From positions 1-6,161 of the forward strand of contig JADGRS010000208.1 in assembly GCA_017880705.1 (NCBI GenBank): a stretch of 6,161 nucleotides of DNA. Reading direction: 5' to 3'. The notes beneath the pieces are model-generated. The model was not told the DNA's origin. It made no database searches and worked only from the letters and a program-made list of their open reading frames with translations. Position numbers and translations under genes: made by a program. Within the stretch, counting starts at the first letter, position 1; every line of letters begins with the position of its first letter. Of the stretch, positions 1 to 4,966 are shown piece after piece. The DNA comes from Burkholderiales bacterium (GTDB lineage Bacteria > Pseudomonadota > Gammaproteobacteria > Burkholderiales > Usitatibacteraceae).

Positions 1-131
1 CCCATCCACCACGACGCAATTCCTGTGTCCGCTGGCGCTGAGCGGCGACTTGTCGTCCGCCACCGTGCCGTTCCACTGCTCGCTGGCGTTGAGCGGCAAT
101 TTGTTGTCCGCTCCAACGTCGTTCCCGCTGT
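1..131. repeat. 51-nt tandem repeat, about 2.5 diverged units, running off the left edge
   Basis: Two full units lie at 30-80 and 81-131, and positions 1-29 match the last 29 nt of a unit. The two full units agree at 36 of 51 positions. The first 31 nt are best conserved (27 of 31), with the shared blocks CGCTGGCG, TGAGCGGC, TTGT and GTCCGC. Because 51 is a multiple of three, every frame repeats with a 17-residue period and several frames on both strands are open, so openness is no proof of coding. The repeat sits just past the earP stop codon. Multiple terminal repeats of this kind are known at the ends of IS21-family elements, but no transposase is in view and that assignment is a guess. 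It could equally be an intergenic repeat family or part of a repetitive gene. Confidence 0.7.
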
Positions 132-153
132 CCAAATACCTCGAAAAAGCCCA

Positions 154-1314
154 TTATTTTAGCACGTTGTCGCAGAAATCCACCAGCTCGGCAGCGAGAT
201 CCCGCCGGGTCGCGAGCGCCGCGCTCCACTCCCGCGCATGGGCTTCCAGCGCCTCGCGCTTGCTCATGAATCCCACCCAGGCGTCGGAAAATCGGGGGCG
301 CAGGGCCTCCCCGGGATCCGCGTCGGTACGGCGATTCCACGCCTCCCAGAGGGAGGTCACCGCGGCGGCGTGGCCGCGCTCGAGGCCCGCGGAATAGCGC
401 GCGAGAAACGCGGCGAGCTTCACCCAGTGGGCGCCATCATCCTGCGGATACACGTGCCACACGAAGGGCCTCGCGGCCCATTGCGCGCGCACGAACGAAT
501 CCTCGCCGCGCACGAAGTTCACGTCGCACGCCCAGAGGAGCTGGTCGTAGCGGTCCTGCGCAAGGAAGGGGATCACGACGCAGTGGATCGAGTCGCGCGC
601 CCTGTGGGCGAGGCGCCAATTTTCCAGCGCGGTCGCGGCGATTCCCTCGGGCGCGACCAGCCATACCGGTCCCGGAAATTGCGCGCACGCGCGCGCGAGG
701 CTTTCCACAGGCGCGAGCGCGTAGCTGAAGAGGCTCACCTTCAGCGCGCCTTCGGGGGGCGTCGCGCCCGCGATCGATTTCCAGAACGCCGCCTGCGCGC
801 CCTCGTCTCGCTGGAATTCCTCGCGGCGCCGCAGGAGGCTCTCCTCGCGTAGCAGCCCGCCGGTCTTCCTCGTGAAGCCCGGAAAGAAGAAATGCTTCAC
901 CAGGGGCAATCGCGGATTGGGGGAAGGCAGGGCGTGGCTGCCTTCGACCCATTCCTCGGCGCTCAGGTATTCGAGGTTGATCCAGCGGGGCTTCACGCCG
1001 CGCTCGGCCATCGCGAGAACGTAGGCCTCGGGCGGATCGCAGCCGAAAGTCTCCACGACGACGTCGGCAATCCCGTCGAGGTCGAACGGCTCGCGGATCA
1101 GCCGGACGTCGACCCCATCGAGACTCTGCGCCTCGTACGCCGTGTCGATCTCGGGACGCAGCTTCGCGAGCACCGTGAGGTCGTCGAGCCACAGGCGCAC
1201 CTCCTTGCCGTGCTCGCGCGCGACCTGGCGCGCAAGGCGCCACGAGACGCCGACGTCGCCGTAATTGTCGACGACGCGGCAGAAGATGTCCCAGCGCTCC
1301 CGGTTCTCGCCCAT
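154..1314 (-). CDS. earP: EF-P arginine rhamnosyltransferase EarP
   Basis: This cytoplasmic GT-B-type glycosyltransferase transfers rhamnose from dTDP-rhamnose to the conserved arginine of elongation factor P, which relieves ribosome stalling at polyproline stretches. The 386-residue product has the usual family length. The N-terminal signature DNYGDVGVSWRLARQ spans residues 16-30; D16 and D20 correspond to the two essential aspartates known in Pseudomonas EarP. The C-terminal nucleotide-sugar motif RGEDSFVRAQW is at 269-279, with E271 matching the known essential glutamate, followed by PFVWHVYPQ at 283-291. The ATG at 1314 places the signature at the normal distance from the N-terminus. An in-frame ATG at 1341 would add nine residues, and the open frame back to 1557 only runs antisense to the neighbouring gene. 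No clear Shine-Dalgarno precedes 1314. In many genomes efp is adjacent; here it could only lie beyond the left edge, after the tandem repeat. Confidence 0.95.
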   Translation of the reverse strand: MGENRERWDIFCRVVDNYGDVGVSWRLARQVAREHGKEVRLWLDDLTVLAKLRPEIDTAYEAQSLDGVDVRLIREPFDLDGIADVVVETFGCDPPEAYVLAMAERGVKPRWINLEYLSAEEWVEGSHALPSPNPRLPLVKHFFFPGFTRKTGGLLREESLLRRREEFQRDEGAQAAFWKSIAGATPPEGALKVSLFSYALAPVESLARACAQFPGPVWLVAPEGIAATALENWRLAHRARDSIHCVVIPFLAQDRYDQLLWACDVNFVRGEDSFVRAQWAARPFVWHVYPQDDGAHWVKLAAFLARYSAGLERGHAAAVTSLWEAWNRRTDADPGEALRPRFSDAWVGFMSKREALEAHAREWSAALATRRDLAAELVDFCDNVLK

Positions 1315-1321
1315 GCCGGAT

Positions 1322-1350
1322 TCTACAAGCGGGCTCGCCATGGGTTTAAA
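1322..1350 (+). promoter_or_regulatory. Possible promoter in the 43-bp divergent intergenic region
   Basis: TCTACA (1322-1327) and TTTAAA (1345-1350) are 17 bp apart, each matching the sigma-70 consensus hexamers at 4 of 6 positions. A start point about 7 nt after TTTAAA would fall at or next to the ATG at 1358, giving a nearly leaderless mRNA for the epimerase-like gene. TTTAAA is a palindrome, so it could also serve as a -10 element for earP on the other strand (start point near 1338, leader about 24 nt), although no good -35 is seen there. This is a sequence match only. Confidence 0.25.
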
Positions 1351-1357
1351 TTGGGGC

Positions 1358-2362
1358 ATGCGGATCCTGGTCTTGGGCGGCACGGTGTTCCTCGGGCGCG
1401 CGATCACCGACGCGGCGCTCGCGCGCGGCCATCGGGTCACGCATTTCAATCGCGGCAGGAGCGGCGCCCCCGATGGGCGCGCGGAGACCATGACGGGAGA
1501 TCGCACCATCAGTCTGGACGCGCTCCTGGGCCGCACGTGGGACGGCGTCATCGACACGTCGGGATACCTGCCGCAAGTGGTTCGCCGCTCGGCCGAGGCG
1601 TTGCGCGACGCGACGGGCCGCTACGTCTTCGTCTCCTCCATCTCCGTCTATGCGGGCCCTGGCTTCAGCGAGGACGACGCGGTGCAGCCGCCGCCCGATC
1701 CTCTCCCCGACGCAATGACGATGGAAGCCTACGGCGCGCTGAAGACCGCGTGCGAAGGCGTGGTGCGCGGGATCTTCGGCGAGCGCGCGACCGTCGTGCG
1801 GCCGGGGCTCATCGTGGGCCCCCACGACCCCACCGATCGATTCACATGGTGGCCGTGGCACGTCGCGCGCGGCGGTCGCGTGGCGGCTCCGGGACGCGCG
1901 GCGCGCGCCGTTCAATTCATCGACGTGCGCGACCTCGCGCGCTGGACGGTCGGGCTGCTCGAGCGCGAGGCGCGCGGTACCTTCAACGCCACCGGCCCTC
2001 GCGCGCCCCTCCCCATGTCGCAGCTTCTCGATGCGTGCCGCGTCGTGTCGCGCAGCGACGCATCGGTCGAATGGATCGACGAGGCGTTCCTCGCCGAATC
2101 CGGCGTGAAGCCGTGGATGGAGATGCCGCTCTGGGTTCCCGAATCCGACCCGCACGCGAGCGGCTTCATGAGCGTGCCGATCGATCGCGCGCTCGCCGCC
2201 GGCCTCGCGTTCACGTCCCTCGAGAGCACGATCGCCGACACGCTGGCCTGGAGCCGCACGCGCCCCGCCGGCCACGAGTGGAAGGCCGGGCTCGCCGAGG
2301 AAAAGGAGCGCGAGTTGCTCGCCGCGTGGGACCGGAGAAAATCGGTCAGGAACGGGCGGTAA
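1358..2362 (+). CDS. NAD-dependent epimerase/dehydratase-like protein (extended/atypical SDR)
   Basis: The 334-residue cytoplasmic oxidoreductase-like protein has a Rossmann fold. The dinucleotide-binding loop GGTVFLG is at residues 7-13, at the end of the first beta strand, and NRGR at 31-34 follows the second strand. SSIS (93-96) supplies the likely catalytic serine, and Y125 and K129 form the YxxxK pair in AYGALK. RPGLIVGPHDPTDRF (148-162), VQFIDVRDLA (185-194) and FNATGP (209-214) are typical of the family often annotated as NAD-dependent epimerase or 2'-hydroxyisoflavone reductase-like. Substrate and pathway cannot be told from sequence; those names are homology labels. The start at 1358 puts the Rossmann strand at residue 2. 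An in-frame ATG at 1340 would add six residues. The gene is divergent from earP, and its last codons are partly duplicated downstream of dedA (3005-3061). Confidence 0.88.
   Translation: MRILVLGGTVFLGRAITDAALARGHRVTHFNRGRSGAPDGRAETMTGDRTISLDALLGRTWDGVIDTSGYLPQVVRRSAEALRDATGRYVFVSSISVYAGPGFSEDDAVQPPPDPLPDAMTMEAYGALKTACEGVVRGIFGERATVVRPGLIVGPHDPTDRFTWWPWHVARGGRVAAPGRAARAVQFIDVRDLARWTVGLLEREARGTFNATGPRAPLPMSQLLDACRVVSRSDASVEWIDEAFLAESGVKPWMEMPLWVPESDPHASGFMSVPIDRALAAGLAFTSLESTIADTLAWSRTRPAGHEWKAGLAEEKERELLAAWDRRKSVRNGR
2306..2354 (+). repeat. Left copy of an imperfect direct repeat flanking dedA
   Basis: This stretch is the end of the epimerase-like gene (residues ERELLAAWDRRKS and on). It recurs at 3005-3056, just after dedA. 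Over the ungapped 41 positions 2306-2346 versus 3005-3045, 34 bases are identical, including CTCGCCGC and TGGGACCGG. The right part (2338-2354, AAAATCGGTCAGGAACG) also resembles the head of the inverted-repeat arm at 3071-3088 if a 2-nt gap is allowed. Confidence 0.7.
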
Positions 2363-2364
2363 TC

Positions 2365-3003
2365 ATGTTCCACTGGCTGCGTTCATTGCTGCCCGATCTG
2401 CCTCACTACGGATATGCGCTCATATTCATCGTGGTGTTCTTGAACAACATCGGCGCTCCCCTGCCGGGTGAAACGATTCTCCTGGGGGCCGGATTTGTCC
2501 TGGGGAGATCCGAGAGTTCGCTCTGGCCGCCCATACTGGCCAGCACCCTGGCCTGCTTCCTGGGCGGCATTTGCGCGTTTTGGATGGGACGACGCCTGGG
2601 CCAGAGCGGATTGGCAAAATTTCGCTGGCTCCATCTCACGCCCGAGAAGAGAAAGTGGCCCGAACGGCTTTTCAAACGCCATGGCGCCAAAGTCGTCTTC
2701 ATCGCGCGGTTCATCGCCTTGTTTCCACCCGTCGTGGCCAATCTCCTGGCAGGAACGACGACCATGCCGTGGGGACTCTTTCTTTTCTTCAACCTGACGG
2801 GATCGGCTGCCTATGCCGTCACATACATTCTTGTCGGATTCTTCTTCGGGAAGCAGTGGAAGCTTCTCGAAGCCTGGCTTGGCCCCACGGCGAGCTACCT
2901 GATTCTCGCGGGGATAGCCCTCGTAGTGCTGGGCCTGACGTTCAGGCATTCCTTGTCCGCATTTTCGGCGCGCCTCTTTCACCGCAAAGGCGGGCGAAAA
3001 TGA
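2365..3003 (+). CDS. DedA-family integral membrane protein (SNARE-associated/VTT domain)
   Basis: The 212-residue inner-membrane protein belongs to the DedA superfamily. Members support membrane homeostasis and proton-motive-force-dependent processes, and several are linked to undecaprenyl phosphate or phospholipid flipping; which applies here is unknown. Hydrophobic segments lie at about residues 16-47, 55-75, 109-130, 137-162 and 176-193. The N-terminal re-entrant motif appears as GAPLPGE (30-36, with E36), and the second as ARFIALFPPVVANLLAG (114-130, with R115), followed by NLTGSAAY (143-150). The second arginine usual in this motif is replaced, and P121/P122 occupy that place. The ATG at 2365 lies 2 bp after the epimerase stop and is preceded by GGGCGG, so translational coupling is plausible. 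Base use differs from the neighbours: 2401-2460 has 31 G+C of 60, whereas 1921-1980 in the epimerase gene has 47 of 60. Flanking direct repeats add to the impression of recent acquisition. Confidence 0.9.
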   Translation: MFHWLRSLLPDLPHYGYALIFIVVFLNNIGAPLPGETILLGAGFVLGRSESSLWPPILASTLACFLGGICAFWMGRRLGQSGLAKFRWLHLTPEKRKWPERLFKRHGAKVVFIARFIALFPPVVANLLAGTTTMPWGLFLFFNLTGSAAYAVTYILVGFFFGKQWKLLEAWLGPTASYLILAGIALVVLGLTFRHSLSAFSARLFHRKGGRK

Positions 3004-3061
3004 AGAGCGCGCGCTGCTCGCCGCCTGGGACCGGGGAAGACTGGTGTCAGAGACGAAGTAG
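2996..3061 (+). pseudogene. Remnant or duplicate of the 3' end of an epimerase-like gene
   Basis: Read from 2996, this stretch encodes ENEERALLAAWDRGRLVSETK and ends at TAG (3059-3061). It parallels the end of the upstream epimerase-like protein, EEKERELLAAWDRRKSV. There is no start codon or body of a gene in this frame, so it is a tail only. It overlaps the last codons of dedA and starts to diverge from the epimerase tail after 3045. It may be the displaced original 3' end of the upstream gene, or the tail of a paralogue carried in with dedA. The similarity is seen directly; the history is inferred. Confidence 0.55.
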
Positions 3062-3070
3062 CGGTGACGC

Positions 3071-3150
3071 AAAATTGGTGTCAGGTACGAATTTCGGACG
3101 CACTGGCATGCCGGTGCTTGTCACCGAAATTCGTACCTGACACCAATTTT
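3071..3150. repeat. 27-bp perfect inverted repeat with an inner hairpin (REP/MITE-like element, possible bidirectional terminator)
   Basis: Arm 1 (3071-3097) contains TTGGTGTCAGGTACGAA, and arm 2 (3124-3150) is its exact reverse complement over 27 bp. The 26-nt interior holds a second near-palindrome, GCACTGGCATGCCGGTGC (3100-3117), with a single T-G mispair. The transcript of either strand would fold into one long stem ending in a small hairpin. Its place between the convergent dedA and the minus-strand operon, and the A4/T4 ends of the arms, fit a bidirectional terminator, though no U-tract lies outside the stem. The layout also resembles REP-type palindromes mobilised by RAYT transposases, or a small MITE. 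A partial extra head copy, TGGTGTCAGAGACGAA, lies at 3042-3057 in the same orientation as arm 1. Confidence 0.85.
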
Positions 3151-3542
3151 CAGCGGGTCGACTCGAGAAGCCGCCAGAGCTTCACGTGCTCGACTAGCAC
3201 CGCCGGAACCTCGTCGACGATCTCCCAATAGGGTGCGCTGAAGGTCGCGTGGCCGCCGTCGCGGGCGATGAGCGAGCGCAACGCGGCGACCAGGTCGGGA
3301 AGCTCGCCGGCGGGCTTCTCCGCCTGCTCCTCGATCCACTCGTCGACGCGCGCGATCAGGGCCGAGAGCGTGCGCAGCCACGCGAACGACGGATGCTCGA
3401 GGACGAGGCCGAGGAACTCGCCGCTCGTGGAAATGCGCCCATGCTCGCGCTCGTAGCGGATCCGCTGGGCATCGAGCAGCGCCTTGTGCAGCGCCAGCAC
3501 CGAATGCCGCAATTCCTCGATGAAGCTCGGGGCGACGTTCAT
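3150..3542 (-). CDS. Conserved-looking small protein of unknown function
   Basis: I do not recognise a named family with confidence. The 130-residue product looks soluble and mostly alpha-helical, with no signal peptide or membrane segment. Residues 7-35 form a charged helix (FIEELRHSVLALHKALLDAQ and on), GEFLGLVLEHPSFAWLRTLSALI (41-63) is a compact hydrophobic block, and 65-92 is acidic and then helical. The start at 3542 lies 5 bp after the TGA of the efflux lipoprotein gene, with AAGGG directly before the ATG and a G-run about 9 nt upstream, so it is probably the last gene of the efflux operon and translationally coupled to it. Location in the operon does not prove a role in efflux. The first base pair of its stop codon (3150) is the outermost base of the downstream inverted repeat. 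Confidence 0.75.
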   Translation of the reverse strand: MNVAPSFIEELRHSVLALHKALLDAQRIRYEREHGRISTSGEFLGLVLEHPSFAWLRTLSALIARVDEWIEEQAEKPAGELPDLVAALRSLIARDGGHATFSAPYWEIVDEVPAVLVEHVKLWRLLESTR

Positions 3543-3547
3543 CCCTT

Positions 3548-4966
3548 TCAGGCCCCCAGCGCGAGATAGAGTTCCACGATGGCGTTGCGGCGGTCGCGCT
3601 CGGCGTCGATCGCGTCCAGGCGCGCGAGGAGGAGCTGCCGCTCGGTGTCGAGCACCTCGAAGAGGCTCACGGTGCCGTTGTCGAAGCGAAGCGTCTCCAG
3701 CTCGAGCGTGCGGGAGAGCGAGCGTTCGCGCTCGCGCTGCGCGAGCGCCGCCTCCCGCAGGTTGGACTGGGCGGCGATCGCGTCGCGAACCTCGCGAAAC
3801 GCGTTGGCTACGGCCTTGTTGTAGAGCTCGGCCGCTTCGCGCGTGCGCGCGTCGGCGAGCTCCACGCCTCCCCGGATCTGCCCCGCGGCGAAGAGCGGTT
3901 GCAGCAACCCCGCGCCGAGGCTCCACGTGCGCGCGGGACCGCTGAAGAGATCTCCTAGGGCCTGGCTTTCGCCGCCGTAATAGCCGGTGAGCGAGATCTT
4001 CGGGAAGTACGCGGCGCGCGCGACGCCGATGCGGGCGTTGGCGGCATGAAGCTGCGCCTCGGCCTGGCGCAGGTCCGGCCGGCGCTGGAGAAGGTCGGAC
4101 GGAACGCCCGCGGGAACCTCGATCGCGGCGGGAAACGCGGGCGCCCCGCGATCGACGCGACCTTCGTAGACCTCCCGCGGCGTGCGGCCGAAGAGCACCG
4201 CGAGCGCGTTCTCCTGCGTGACGCGCGCCTGCCGCAGGGTGGGCACGAGGGCCTCGGTGGTGCGAAGGTCGGACTCGGCCTGGCGGAACTCGAGCTCGGA
4301 CGCGACACCCGCATCGAAGCGCATCTTCTGCAGCTCGAGCGTCTTCTGCCGGCTGACAAGCGTGCGCTCGACGACGTCGGTGCGGCGATCGAGCGCGAGC
4401 AGCGCGAAGTATCCGCGCACGACCTCGCTCACGAGCGATGCGCGCACCGCATCGCGTCCCGCCTCGCTCGCGAGAAGGTCGGAGCGCGCCGCTTCGCTGG
4501 CGCGCCGGTACTGGCCCCAGAAATCGATCTCCCAGGAGAGTTGCAGCACCGCGCGATTGTCGTTGGTCAGGATGAGGTCGGGAGGAAGCGGAAACGATCC
4601 GAGCTCGGAGGCGCGAGTGCGCGCATGAGAGGCATTCACTCCCACGCTCGGAAGCTGGTCGGCGCGCGTGACGGCGACCTGCGCACGCGCCTGCTCGACG
4701 CGCGCCGCCGCGGCCTTGAGGTCGTGGTTAGCCGCGAGCGCCTCGCCGACGAGCCGGTCGAGGACCGGGTCGTTGAAGAGGGCCCACCAGCGCTCGGCGG
4801 GAGGCAGCGGGGATTGCGCGACCCCGAAGTCCTTCGGCAGCTCCGCGTCGGGCCGCTTGAAGTCGGGGCCGACGCTGCAGCCGGCGAGAATCATCGTGAG
4901 GAGCGCAATGGCGATGATGAGGATGGCGAGGACGGGGCTTCCGCCTGTATTGCGGGGTTCAGTCAT
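3548..4966 (-). CDS. Outer-membrane efflux lipoprotein, OprM/NodT family (TolC-like)
   Basis: The 472-residue product is the outer-membrane exit duct of a tripartite RND efflux system: a trimer with a beta-barrel in the outer membrane and an alpha-helical tunnel in the periplasm. Residues 12-29 form a hydrophobic signal ending in the lipobox LAGC, with C30 the predicted lipidated cysteine, followed by SVGPDFKRP (31-39), typical of the family. There are two OEP repeats. The first spans about 60-265 (WWALFNDPVLDRLV at 60-73; EALAANHDLKAAAARVEQAR at 75-94), and the second about 288-470 (DLLQRRPDLRQAEAQL at 291-306; ARAAYFPKISLTG at 316-328; FDNGTVSLFEVLDTERQLL at 428-446). The start at 4966 is chosen over the more distal one at 5005 because GGAGGG sits 5 nt before it and it restores a normal signal peptide. 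It overlaps the end of the pump gene by 8 bp. Confidence 0.94.
   Translation of the reverse strand: MTEPRNTGGSPVLAILIIAIALLTMILAGCSVGPDFKRPDAELPKDFGVAQSPLPPAERWWALFNDPVLDRLVGEALAANHDLKAAAARVEQARAQVAVTRADQLPSVGVNASHARTRASELGSFPLPPDLILTNDNRAVLQLSWEIDFWGQYRRASEAARSDLLASEAGRDAVRASLVSEVVRGYFALLALDRRTDVVERTLVSRQKTLELQKMRFDAGVASELEFRQAESDLRTTEALVPTLRQARVTQENALAVLFGRTPREVYEGRVDRGAPAFPAAIEVPAGVPSDLLQRRPDLRQAEAQLHAANARIGVARAAYFPKISLTGYYGGESQALGDLFSGPARTWSLGAGLLQPLFAAGQIRGGVELADARTREAAELYNKAVANAFREVRDAIAAQSNLREAALAQRERERSLSRTLELETLRFDNGTVSLFEVLDTERQLLLARLDAIDAERDRRNAIVELYLALGA

Noticed and set aside
1315..1557. N-terminal extension of earP to an upstream ATG
   Set aside because: The extra 81 residues are antisense to the epimerase-like gene and match no EarP feature; the family signature starts near residue 8 when the ATG at 1314 is used.
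1346..2275. 309-residue open frame on the minus strand
   Set aside because: It is a shadow of the epimerase-like gene with a compositionally biased product and no domain signature.
892..2364. Long open plus-strand stretch in frame with dedA
   Set aside because: It is antisense to earP and then an alternate frame of the epimerase-like gene, with arginine-rich low-complexity translation typical of high-GC shadow frames. DedA homology begins at 2365.
3071..3150. Palindrome as part of a CRISPR array or attachment site
   Set aside because: There is only one inverted pair, no regularly spaced direct repeats and spacers, and no integrase or tRNA gene nearby.
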